A stretch of 64,000 bases of DNA from Pseudomonas sp. ADAK18. GTDB taxonomy: Bacteria > Pseudomonadota > Gammaproteobacteria > Pseudomonadales > Pseudomonadaceae. A program made the translations under genes and the position numbers. The stretch's first letter is position 1; every line of letters starts with the position of its first letter. Location: assembly GCF_012935695.1 (NCBI RefSeq), contig NZ_CP052859.1:2583001-2647000 (forward strand), read 5' to 3'. The notes below the pieces were generated by a model that was given only the letters and a program-made list of their open reading frames with translations, searched no databases and was not told the origin of the DNA. This document shows, one piece after another, positions 37,885 through 49,956 of the stretch.

Positions 37885-39162
37885 ATGAATAAGCGAATTG
37901 TTGTGACCGGCATGGGTGCAGTGACCCCTTTGGGGAGCGGCGTGGAACAGACGTGGAAACGCTTGTTGGCGGGCCACTCCGGGATACGCCGACTGCCGGA
38001 GCAACTGGTCGGCGACCTGGCGATCAGCATTGGTGGGCAAGTGCTGGACCGCATTCAGGACCCTGAAGCCGGGTTTGACCCGGACACCGTCATCCCGGCC
38101 AAAGAACAGCGCAAGATGGACCGCTTCATCGTGTTTGCCCTGGCCGCCGCTCAAGAAGCCCTGGCCCAGGCCGGCTGGAATCCGCAAACTGCATCGCAAC
38201 AGGAACGTACCGCGACCATTATTGCCTCCGGCGTCGGCGGCTTTCCGGCGATTGCCGAGGCGGTGCGGACCGCGGACAGCAAAGGCCCGCGACGCTTGTC
38301 GCCGTTCACCATTCCCTCGTTCCTCGGCAACATGGCCGCCGGGCATGTGTCGATCCAGCATCAGCTAAAAGGCCCGCTCGGCTCCCCCGTCACAGCCTGC
38401 GCCGCCGGTGTGCAAGCGATTGGCGACGCAGCCCGGATGATTCGCGCGGGAGAAATCGACATCGCCGTTTGCGGCGGCGCCGAAGCCTGTATTCACCGGG
38501 TCAGCCTGGGCGGTTTTGCCGCTGCGCGCGCGTTGTCCCACAGCTATAACGCCACTCCTGAGCTGGCCTCACGCCCCTTCGATCAAGGCCGCGACGGTTT
38601 TGTCATGGGCGAAGGTGCCGGATTGTTGGTCATCGAAGAACTCGAACATGCGCTGGCCCGGGGCGCGACCCCCATCGCGGAGCTGGTGGGATACGGCACC
38701 AGCGCCGACGCCTATCACATGACCTCCGGCCCGGAAGATGGGTCTGGTGCCCGCAGGGCAATGGAGCTGGCGATCCAACAGGCGGGGATCACTGCGGCGC
38801 AGATCCAGCATTTGAACGCCCATGCAACGTCGACCCCGGTGGGTGATAACGGCGAGTTGGCGGCCATCAACGCGTTATTCGGCGCACACGCAGGCGTTGC
38901 GATCAGCGCAACGAAGTCGGCAACCGGTCACCTGCTAGGTGCCGCAGGAGGAATCGAGGCGATATTCACGGTACTCGCCTTGCGCGACCAGATTGCCCCC
39001 GCCACGCTGAACCTGGACCACCCGGACGATGCGGCTGCAGGACTTGACTTGGTGCGCGGTGCAGCCCGGTCGATGCCTATTGAATATGCGATATCCAACG
39101 GGTTCGGGTTTGGCGGCGTCAACGCTAGCGTGCTGTTCAAGCGCTGGGACTTACGCTTGTAA
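37885..39162 (+). CDS. fabF: Beta-ketoacyl-ACP synthase II, FabF-like paralogue
   Basis: This 425-aa condensing enzyme extends acyl chains on acyl carrier protein. The Cys-His-His triad is intact: Cys in SPVTACAAGVQAIGDAA near residue 173, His in LNAHATSTPVGD near 314, and His in KSATGHLLGAAGG near 350. The stand-alone position, away from fabD-fabG-acpP, and the divergent HxlR gene suggest a second, regulated FabF. It lies between two B12 riboswitches but is not controlled by either as judged by orientation. Confidence 0.9.
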   Translation: MNKRIVVTGMGAVTPLGSGVEQTWKRLLAGHSGIRRLPEQLVGDLAISIGGQVLDRIQDPEAGFDPDTVIPAKEQRKMDRFIVFALAAAQEALAQAGWNPQTASQQERTATIIASGVGGFPAIAEAVRTADSKGPRRLSPFTIPSFLGNMAAGHVSIQHQLKGPLGSPVTACAAGVQAIGDAARMIRAGEIDIAVCGGAEACIHRVSLGGFAAARALSHSYNATPELASRPFDQGRDGFVMGEGAGLLVIEELEHALARGATPIAELVGYGTSADAYHMTSGPEDGSGARRAMELAIQQAGITAAQIQHLNAHATSTPVGDNGELAAINALFGAHAGVAISATKSATGHLLGAAGGIEAIFTVLALRDQIAPATLNLDHPDDAAAGLDLVRGAARSMPIEYAISNGFGFGGVNASVLFKRWDLRL

Positions 39163-39207
39163 TCGCGTATTTGACGTGAATCCCCGCCCATGCTCTCCTA
39201 CACATCT

Positions 39208-39388
39208 TGTTTCGGGTGCCCTTCACAGGGTGAAACGGGAAACCGGTGAGTCATGAGGTTATGACGAGTCCGGTGCTGCCCCCGCAACGGTAAGCGAGCG
39301 AAGCGTCAGAGCCACTGTGTCGACACGACATGGGAAGGCGATGCTTTTTGACGTCAAGTCCCTCGCAAGCCCGGAGACCGGCCCGAAA
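39208..39388 (+). promoter_or_regulatory. Cobalamin (B12) riboswitch upstream of cbtB
   Basis: Conserved elements occur in order on the plus strand: the 5' GGTGCCC segment, GGGAAACCGGTGAGTC, the core GCTGCCCCCGCAACGGTAAG, and the B12 box AGCCCGGAGACCGGCC at 39368-39383. It ends about 110 nt before cbtB and should control cbtB-cbtA-cobE-cobM. Confidence 0.94.
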
Positions 39389-39497
39389 AAATCAGATAAC
39401 AAACCCGCGGTGGGCGGGCGCTGTTAAGGCCCTGCGTGCCTGGCTCGCGGGGTTTTCATGCGCTCGTTTCACCCTGACACTCGAAAAGGGACGCGCC

Positions 39498-39686
39498 ATG
39501 TCGATCATCAGCAGCACCTCGCACACCGCCAGCAGCACTGCCACCTTGAGCCAACGCCTGACCGCTGCCATTGGCGCGTCGATCCTCGGTGCGTGCCTGG
39601 TGTATTTCGCCGGTTTCTCGCATATCGAGGCCGTGCACAACGCCGCCCACGATACCCGCCACAGCGCCGCATTCCCGTGCCACTGA
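39498..39686 (+). CDS. cbtB: Cobalt transporter subunit CbtB
   Basis: This 62-aa single-span membrane protein has one hydrophobic helix (AAIGASILGACLVYFAGF) and a C-terminal His cluster, VHNAAHDTRHSAAFPCH, the metal-binding signature of CbtB. It pairs with the following CbtA. The riboswitch upstream fits a B12-regulated cobalt uptake system. The next gene starts 11 nt after the stop. Confidence 0.92.
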   Translation: MSIISSTSHTASSTATLSQRLTAAIGASILGACLVYFAGFSHIEAVHNAAHDTRHSAAFPCH

Positions 39687-39697
39687 GACCTGCCGAC

Positions 39698-40399
39698 ATG
39701 ATCAAGCGTATTGCGCAAACCGCAGGTTTCACTGGCCTGCTGGCCGCCCTGCTGCTGACCCTGCTGCAAAGCTTCTGGGTCGCCCCGTTGATTCTCCAGG
39801 CGGAAACCTTCGAGAAAGCCCCGGCCACCGAATTGCATGAACACGCCGATGGCGCGGCCGCCGCTCACGGCCATGACGCCGAAGCCTGGGAGCCGGCAGA
39901 CGGTTGGCAGCGCGTGCTGTCCACCACCGGCGGTAACCTGGTGGTCGCTGTTGGTTTTGCCCTGATGCTGGCGGGTCTCTACACCTTGCGCGCGCCAACC
40001 CGCACGGCCCAAGGCCTGCTGTGGGGCTTGGCCGGTTACGCCACTTTCGTGCTGGCGCCGACCCTTGGCTTGCCGCCTGAGCTACCGGGCACTGCGGCCG
40101 CCGACTTGGCGCAACGGCAAATCTGGTGGATCGGTGCTGCGGCCTCCACCGCTACCGGTATCGCGTTGATTGTGTTCGGGCACAACTGGCTGCTGAAAGC
40201 GCTGGGCGTGGCGATTCTAGTGGTGCCTCACGTGATTGGCGCGCCGCAACCGGAAGTCCATTCGATGCTGGCGCCTGAAGCCCTGGAAGCACAGTTCAAG
40301 ATTGCCTCGCAGCTGACCAACGTTGCGTTCTGGCTGGCCTTGGGCCTGATCAGTGCCTGGCTGTTTCGCCGCAATCGTGACGATCAGTACTCAGCATGA
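39698..40399 (+). CDS. cbtA: Cobalt transporter subunit CbtA
   Basis: This 233-aa inner-membrane protein is the main CbtA subunit, with five to six hydrophobic segments (TGLLAALLLTLLQSF; LVVAVGFALMLAGL; further segments to the C-terminus). An external His-rich loop (ELHEHADGAAAAHGHDAEAW) near residues 45-65 may bind metal. The stop overlaps the cobE start (ATGA). Confidence 0.92.
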   Translation: MIKRIAQTAGFTGLLAALLLTLLQSFWVAPLILQAETFEKAPATELHEHADGAAAAHGHDAEAWEPADGWQRVLSTTGGNLVVAVGFALMLAGLYTLRAPTRTAQGLLWGLAGYATFVLAPTLGLPPELPGTAAADLAQRQIWWIGAAASTATGIALIVFGHNWLLKALGVAILVVPHVIGAPQPEVHSMLAPEALEAQFKIASQLTNVAFWLALGLISAWLFRRNRDDQYSA

Positions 40400-40800
40400 A
40401 CACCGTGCCAACCCTGGTGGTTGGCCTGGGTTGCCGGCGGGGCTGTGGCGTCGACACCCTGCTCAACCTGTTCAATGCGGCCCTCGATGCCAGGGGGATC
40501 GAACGCCGGCACGTCATTGCACTGGCCAGCATCGACCGTAAACAGGATGAGCCGGGACTGCTGGCGCTGGCCAAGGTCCTGGATCTGCCACTGCAGTTTT
40601 TCAGTGCCGAGCAATTGGCGGGTTATGAAGCTCGATTGAGCCATAAGTCGCCCATCGCCCATGCACATACCGGTTGCTACGGCATCGCCGAAAGCGCGGC
40701 CCTGGCCCTGGCCGAATCCATGGCTCAGGCCTCTGCCTCACTGCTGATCACCCGCCAAAAAAACGCCCAGGCCACCTTTGCATTGGCGTGTGCCGGCTAA
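40396..40800 (+). CDS. cobE: Cobalamin biosynthesis protein CobE (CbiG C-terminal domain type)
   Basis: This 134-aa cytosolic protein matches the CobE/CbiG C-terminal domain: VVGLGCRRGCGVDTLLNLF at the start, SIDRKQDEPGLLALAKVL in the middle, GIAESAALA near the end. CobE acts in corrin ring synthesis in a role not fully defined. The ATG overlaps the cbtA stop, and cobM follows 81 nt later. Confidence 0.9.
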   Translation: MNTVPTLVVGLGCRRGCGVDTLLNLFNAALDARGIERRHVIALASIDRKQDEPGLLALAKVLDLPLQFFSAEQLAGYEARLSHKSPIAHAHTGCYGIAESAALALAESMAQASASLLITRQKNAQATFALACAG

Positions 40801-40881
40801 ATTCCCGATAATCGTGCCCCTCGATCATGAGCAATCTTCATCTGAAGCCTTGCTCGCACGCGTTTGCACAGGAAAGCATCC

Positions 40882-41628
40882 ATGACCGTCTTTTTCATCG
40901 GCGCCGGCCCCGGCGACCCGGAGCTGATCACCGTCAAGGGCCAGCGACTGATTCGCAGCTGCCCGGTGATCATCTATGCCGGCTCCCTGGTACCGGCGGC
41001 CGTGCTGGAAGGTCATCAGGCGGAACAGGTGGTCAACAGCGCTGAACTGCACCTGGAACAGATCATCGAGCTGATTAAAGTCGCCCACGAAAAGGGCCAG
41101 GATGTGGCTCGGGTGCATTCCGGCGACCCCAGCCTCTATGGCGCGATTGGCGAGCAGATCCGCGGCTTGAGAGCGCTGGGAATACCGTTTCAGATCATTC
41201 CAGGCGTAACAGCCGTGGCGGCCTGCGCCGCGCTGCTGGAGACCGAACTGACGCTGCCGGACATTGCCCAGAGCGTGATCCTGACCCGTTATGCCGATAA
41301 AATCGCAATGCCGGCAGGTGAGGCATTCAGCAGCCTGGCCCAGCATGGCACGACGATGGCGATTCACCTGGGGGTCAATCATCTGGAGAAGATCGTCGCT
41401 GAGCTGCTGCCCCATTACGGCGCGGATTGCCCGATTGCCGTGGTGCACCGTGCGACGTGGCCGGATCAGGACTGGGTTATTGGGACTCTCGCGGATATTG
41501 CCGAGAAAGTCGCGGCCAAGGGTTTCAGGCGTACGGCGTTGATTGTGGTGGGCCGGGTGTTGGCCAGTGACAGCTTCCGTGAGTCATCGCTCTATCGTGC
41601 GGGGCATGCCCACCTCTACCGCCCCTGA
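40882..41628 (+). CDS. cobM: Precorrin-4 C11-methyltransferase
   Basis: This 248-aa SAM-dependent tetrapyrrole methyltransferase methylates C-11 of precorrin-4. The N-terminal family motif is FFIGAGPGDPELITVKGQ; the central GDPSLYGAIGEQ and PGVTAVAACAALL motifs are present. ATG 40882 has AGGAAAG 6-7 nt upstream and is preferred to an in-frame ATG at 40864. It is the last gene of the B12-controlled plus-strand set, ahead of a REP pair. Confidence 0.95.
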   Translation: MTVFFIGAGPGDPELITVKGQRLIRSCPVIIYAGSLVPAAVLEGHQAEQVVNSAELHLEQIIELIKVAHEKGQDVARVHSGDPSLYGAIGEQIRGLRALGIPFQIIPGVTAVAACAALLETELTLPDIAQSVILTRYADKIAMPAGEAFSSLAQHGTTMAIHLGVNHLEKIVAELLPHYGADCPIAVVHRATWPDQDWVIGTLADIAEKVAAKGFRRTALIVVGRVLASDSFRESSLYRAGHAHLYRP

Positions 41629-41655
41629 GCAAATTCTGAGCCCCATGCAAAACCC

Positions 41656-41747
41656 TGTGGGAGCCGGGCTTGCCCGCGATGACGGTGGCACAGCCCGCAT
41701 TGATGTTGGCAGCCCTATCGCTATCGCGGGCAAGCCCGGCTCCCACA
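41656..41747. repeat. REP pair, 25-bp inverted arms
   Basis: TGTGGGAGCCGGGCTTGCCC... at 41656-41680 and its exact inverse at 41723-41747 enclose a 42-bp spacer. This is the common Pseudomonas REP core GTGGGAGC...GCTCCCAC, located in the 3' region of cobM. Confidence 0.9.
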
Positions 41748-41796
41748 CTTAACCTTTAACGTCATAAAGCATCCGTAATACATTGAATTATAGGCA

Positions 41797-41830
41797 TAAA
41801 AAAACGGCGCTCGCGGGGCGCCGTTTTTTG
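41797..41830. terminator. Bidirectional intrinsic terminator, cobM/nfuA
   Basis: ACGGCGC pairs with GCGCCGT around a 7-nt loop, with seven A residues on the left and six T residues on the right. It can end transcripts from both convergent genes. Confidence 0.92.
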
Positions 41831-41845
41831 TTCGCAACGAACGCC

Positions 41846-42439
<594 letters not shown>

Positions 42440-42545
42440 TCACAGGCTTGCCCGCAGTTTACGCCAAATTATTACGGAGGTACAAAGTCCTAGTGTTTTT
42501 GTCGGGATAGGCTTTTTTGGGGGAGATGGGGTTGGTGGGCATATC

Positions 42546-42826
42546 CGTTGTTGCGGTCACGGCTGCTATTGGTTCCGCTCTTACAGCGGGTCACTTTTGG
42601 AAAAGAGCCCCAAAAGTAACCAAAAGGGCTCTTGCCCCACCACTCGGCACCTCGCCTAGGCTCGGTGTGCCCTCACTCCGGCCTTGCTCCGTGGGCCGCC
42701 GCAATGGGCCATCCTTGGCCCAGTGCGGCTAAACCGGCGTCCTGCCGGTTTACCCACGGACCAAGGCCTGCGTTCAGCCAGCGTGGTTTAACGGGGCGCC
42801 TAAGATCAACGTCAAAAGCAGATCAA
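42546..42826 (+). repeat. Structured repeat element, left copy
   Basis: About 280 bp that recur in inverted orientation at 43035-43314. Shared blocks include GGTTCCGCTCTTACAGCGGG, CTCTTGCCCCACCACTCGGC and GTTTAACGGGGCGCC. It can fold into several stems: ACTTTTGG/CCAAAAGT, GGCCTTG/CAAGGCC with TCCGTGGG/CCCACGGA, TGGGCCA/TGGCCCA, and AAACCGGC/GCCGGTTT. Stem sequences differ from the other copy while pairing is kept. Confidence 0.75.
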
Positions 42827-42897
42827 GAACACAGCGGCCTACCAGCCGGCTTGAGTGGTGTGAGGCAAAGGCAAAATCAAAAGCGGGCACGGTGGAC

Positions 42898-42984
42898 TGT
42901 GGGAGCTGGCTTGCCTGCGATGCAGGCAACTCGGTCTTTCAGGAACACCGAGGTGATGCCATCGCAGGCAAGCCAGCTCCCACA
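42898..42984. repeat. REP pair between the two structured repeats
   Basis: TGTGGGAGCTGGCTTGCCTG... at 42898-42922 is matched exactly in inverse at 42960-42984. It is a variant of the GTGGGAGC REP family seen at 41656, nested between the larger inverted elements. Confidence 0.88.
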
Positions 42985-43010
42985 GAAAAGCAAAAAAAGC
43001 AGCTTGGCTG

Positions 43011-43046
43011 TTGATCTGCTTTGATCTGCTCTGCTCTGCTCTGCTT
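43011..43046. repeat. Short tandem repeat (TTGATCTGCT x2, then CTGCT run)
   Basis: Two direct copies of TTGATCTGCT lead into consecutive CTGCT units. It abuts the inner edge of the right structured repeat. This is a typical slippage-prone tract. Confidence 0.7.
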
Positions 43047-43314
43047 TTGATTTTGATCTAGGCGCCCCGTTAAACCACGATGGCCGCACGCAGGTATTGC
43101 GTAGTGGGCACCCCGGCATGGATGCCGGGGTAGCCGCGACACGGCCATGGATGGCCGATCGCGGCGGGCCCACGGAGTAATGCCTGCGTTCGGGCACACC
43201 GAGCCTGAGCGAGGTGCCGAGTGGTGGGGCAAGAGCGTTTTGGTTACTTTGCCGCTTTTGCAAAGTGACCCGCTGTAAGAGCGGAACCAATAGCAGCCAT
43301 CACCGCAGCAACGG
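43035..43314 (-). repeat. Structured repeat element, right (inverted) copy
   Basis: Inverse copy of 42546-42826. In its own orientation the stems read ACTTTGC/GCAAAGT, CGCAGG/CCTGCG with GTGGGC/GCCCAC, CGGCCAT/ATGGCCG, and CCCCGGCAT/ATGCCGGGG. Similarity to the left copy fades toward the cti stop codon. Confidence 0.75.
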
Positions 43315-43342
43315 ATATGTACCCAACGCCAACCCCACCCCC

Positions 43343-45634
43343 CTACAAATTCTCATACCGATTCATATCCAACACCCCCTCCTCAACCGGCGCCGTCTCA
43401 TGGATATACCGCGACAAGTCATGAAAGTACTGCCAAAACAACGGATGACTTCGACGAATCCCCCACCGATCCACGATTGCCTCAAACCGCTTCGCATCCT
43501 TGGCACTCTCCATCGCAGCCACAAACGCCGGCACTTCCTGCGCCGGAATATTGAACATGAAATTCGGATAGCTGCTGAGCACTCCCGGATAAATCGTCAC
43601 CGTATCCAGACCCGGTTGGTAGCGATAAGCCTCACCCAACATAAACGCCACATTGCTGTGGGCCCGATTGCGCATCAGGCTGTACACCTCACGTTTGCCA
43701 CTGCGGGTTTCAATCCGCAACATCGTCGCTTCCGGTAACTGCTCAATCACCTTGAGCCCGGCCGCCGGACGTGAAGTCAAACGGCTCAAGGCCTGTTCCG
43801 CATCCCGCAGCGCCGGATCGATACCCGGACGCGAGCAATAGGCACTGACACACCGATTGATCGGATCCGGGCTGGCATTCAGCTCGCTATAACGGGCCAG
43901 CAGTTGGTTGGCAAAATCACGCTTGGGATCCTTCTCGTCCAGGCTCAACCCCGTAGGCTTGTCGTCGTCAATCGCTTCATAATCCATCCACAACTTGACC
44001 TTGCCGCTGTTCTGATACCAGTCATCCAGAAAGCCGTCCCGCGAATCCGCAGGCATCAGGCGCAGGAAGTTCTGCTCGGCACCATTACGGATCAGGTCGA
44101 AGTACAGCCGGGTCTGCGCCTGGTGGGAGACATTACCGAAGACATCGAAGTTGACCGCCAACTGGTAATACGTGCGCTCCAGCAACGGATAGTCGAACAG
44201 CCACATCGTCTGCGGGACTTCGCCAATCAATCCCTTGGTCACCGAAGCACTGTCGAAGTGGCGGAAGATCGACAACAGCGCATTGTCATTACCGGCCCAC
44301 AGGCTCGACCAACTAGGTGCGGACAAGTCAGCATAACTGTCGCGACGCAAGGCTTCATAAGCGTTGCGCTTGTCGCGGTAGGCCAGCCACAGGCTCAGCA
44401 CGCTGCCCACGTCATCGTTTTGCCCAGGCATTGCCAGCAATGGCGTAGCCTGGCCACGATAGCGGGCATCGGTGATGTACAGGTCGTGATCGGGGTCTTG
44501 GAACAGCGTCCAGAAGTTATCGCGAATCACATCCGTGGCGATCTGCCCACGGCACACCGGCCCTCGAATAAAGGTGCGCACAAAGTATTCGGCGTTATCC
44601 AGCATGAACTGATAACGCGCCTTGGCCGGAATGGCTTCGAACGTCTCGAATGGGTTGGCCCGGCGCGCTGGCCCGTAGCCCGGCAAGGCATGCACTTGCC
44701 AGTCACCGCTGTAGAACAGTGACTTGATGCGGGCCATTTTATCGGCGCTGAACGGATAGGTGATGTGGGTCTTGTGCACGATCACCCCTTGCACCGGCCA
44801 CAGGCGGTAGTACACCTGGGTGCCTGGATCGTCGTTGGGCCGGCGGGTGTTGATCAGGTCAATCGGCTGGCCGCTGGGCGTACGGGAACGCACCCACTGA
44901 AAGAAATGCCCCGGCTCGCCACCCTCAAAATAGATATGGGCCAGGAACAGGTGCTCATACAACCAACGCGCCACCAGGCTTTCCCGGGCGCCGGGCTGGT
45001 TGAACAGATTTTCCCATTGCTGGACCTGCAAGGCTTCCTGGGCGCTCGGTGCCAGGCCTTGTTCATCGATAGGCGCGCCAGAGGCCAGCCAACGTTGCAG
45101 GGTTTGGTATTGCTGATCGGTCAGGCCAGTGACGGCCAGCGGCATGCCTTCTTTGGGGTGGGCGCCGGCATAAGCGTCGAACTCGCCGGGCATCGGGCAC
45201 ATATTTTCGCGGCTCAGACCCAGGACAATTTCGTCTGGCAACTTGGCGTTCGGCTGCAAGGGCGCGTTATGCCCCAACTCCAGCATCCGCGCCATCAACG
45301 CTGCCTGGCTGCCCTGGGCGTCAAGTACTGAGCCAAACCCCTGGCGCTGCCACGCGGCCTTGCCGAACGCGTCATAAAACAAGCGGGTCGGCGGCGTGGC
45401 CTTGCTGCGTTCGCCATCGTAGACCGGAACCTTGGTTGCGCCGCGAGCGGCGCCTTCGCCACTGCCCAGGTTGAGCTGGCAAGCCGAGTCATAGCAGGCG
45501 TGGCAGGCCACGCACTTCTCGGTAAAAATCGGTTGAATATCACGGGTATAGGAAATCGCCGGGGCGGGACCTTGGGCCTGTGTGCTGCTGGCTATCAGCA
45601 ATAGAAGAACGCTGATGATGAGGCGATACGACAT
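43343..45634 (-). CDS. cti: Fatty acid cis-trans isomerase Cti
   Basis: This 763-aa periplasmic haem enzyme converts cis- to trans-unsaturated membrane fatty acids, a rapid solvent and heat response of Pseudomonas. An N-terminal signal peptide ends near residue 21 (MSYRLIISVLLLLIASSTQA). The covalent haem site CVACH is at residues 41-45, followed by further Cys (ACYDSACQ). Length and the central Cti region (RARYQFMLDNAEYFVRTFIRGPVC-type stretch) match the family. Expression is usually constitutive; no special site is seen upstream. It is divergent from metH with 165 bp between. Confidence 0.95.
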   Translation of the reverse strand: MSYRLIISVLLLLIASSTQAQGPAPAISYTRDIQPIFTEKCVACHACYDSACQLNLGSGEGAARGATKVPVYDGERSKATPPTRLFYDAFGKAAWQRQGFGSVLDAQGSQAALMARMLELGHNAPLQPNAKLPDEIVLGLSRENMCPMPGEFDAYAGAHPKEGMPLAVTGLTDQQYQTLQRWLASGAPIDEQGLAPSAQEALQVQQWENLFNQPGARESLVARWLYEHLFLAHIYFEGGEPGHFFQWVRSRTPSGQPIDLINTRRPNDDPGTQVYYRLWPVQGVIVHKTHITYPFSADKMARIKSLFYSGDWQVHALPGYGPARRANPFETFEAIPAKARYQFMLDNAEYFVRTFIRGPVCRGQIATDVIRDNFWTLFQDPDHDLYITDARYRGQATPLLAMPGQNDDVGSVLSLWLAYRDKRNAYEALRRDSYADLSAPSWSSLWAGNDNALLSIFRHFDSASVTKGLIGEVPQTMWLFDYPLLERTYYQLAVNFDVFGNVSHQAQTRLYFDLIRNGAEQNFLRLMPADSRDGFLDDWYQNSGKVKLWMDYEAIDDDKPTGLSLDEKDPKRDFANQLLARYSELNASPDPINRCVSAYCSRPGIDPALRDAEQALSRLTSRPAAGLKVIEQLPEATMLRIETRSGKREVYSLMRNRAHSNVAFMLGEAYRYQPGLDTVTIYPGVLSSYPNFMFNIPAQEVPAFVAAMESAKDAKRFEAIVDRWGIRRSHPLFWQYFHDLSRYIHETAPVEEGVLDMNRYENL

Positions 45635-45799
45635 GTTCCCGGTCCCGATTCAATACGTGCGATAAAAACCCGGGCGATTCTACCGGGCTACAGCCCTCAC
45701 CAACATGAGCGATATTCATGCAAAACCCGAACATGCTCTAAAAGCGCACAGGTTTGCTATGATCCCCACCCTTCGTAATCGCCTGACCAGAGTAGTCCC

Positions 45800-49510
<3,711 letters not shown>

Positions 49511-49511
49511 T

Positions 49512-49648
49512 CCCTGTGGCGAGGGGGCTTGCCCCCGTTGGGTTGCGAAGCAACCCTAAAACCTGCCATCTCGGTCTATCTGAAAAATCAGCGATCTTAT
49601 TGGGGCTGCTACGCAGCCCAACGCGGGGCAAGCCCACTCGCCACAGGG
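49512..49648. repeat. REP pair of the TGTGGCGAGGGGGCTTGCC family
   Basis: CCCTGTGGCGAGGGGGCTTGC at 49512 reappears inverted, with a few changes, ending at 49648 (arms about 36 bp). The inner parts contain GGGTTGCG/CGCAGCCC segments. It starts 2 nt after the metH stop, a usual place for 3'-end REPs. Confidence 0.85.
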
Positions 49649-49731
49649 GGCATGCTGACCACAGAAGCCTGACCCGCCCGGCTTTCGCTGTTCGACTATG
49701 CTGTCCTCACACACCTTGTAGCGAGGGATGT

Positions 49732-49950
49732 ATGGACGATCCAGTCGACAACAAGCCGCCAACCTTCTGGCAAATGCTCCACAGCGTGATGGCTGCCGCC
49801 TTTGGCGTACAAAGCGGCAAGAACCGCGCCCGGGACTTTACCCACGGCAAACCCAGCCATTTCGTGGTACTGGGGATCCTGTTCACCGCAATCTTCGCCT
49901 TGGCGCTGTTTGGCATCGTCAAGTTGGTGCTGCATCTGGCCGGGGTATAA
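49732..49950 (+). CDS. DUF2970 small membrane protein, 72 aa
   Basis: The protein begins MDDPVDNKPPTFWQMLHSVM, has the family pattern AAFGVQSGKNRARDF, and ends in one membrane helix (FVVLGILFTAIFALALFGIVKLVLHL). This matches DUF2970, small inner-membrane proteins of unknown role. GCGAGGGATGT lies just upstream of ATG 49732. It converges on the binding-protein gene with 6 nt between stops. Confidence 0.85.
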   Translation: MDDPVDNKPPTFWQMLHSVMAAAFGVQSGKNRARDFTHGKPSHFVVLGILFTAIFALALFGIVKLVLHLAGV

Positions 49951-49956
49951 GCACAG

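Noticed and set aside
37251..39162. HxlR and FabF genes as riboswitch-controlled cobalamin genes
   Set aside because: Both riboswitches point away from these genes, and neither protein has a known cobalamin role.
43011..43046. Tandem CTGCT run considered as a CRISPR remnant
   Set aside because: Units are only 5-10 bp with no spacers, and no cas genes occur in the window.
42632..43290. Short frames of 97-137 codons in the nfuA-cti gap
   Set aside because: All fall on the inverted repeats or the REP pair, occur on both strands of the same repeat, and have no ribosome-binding site.
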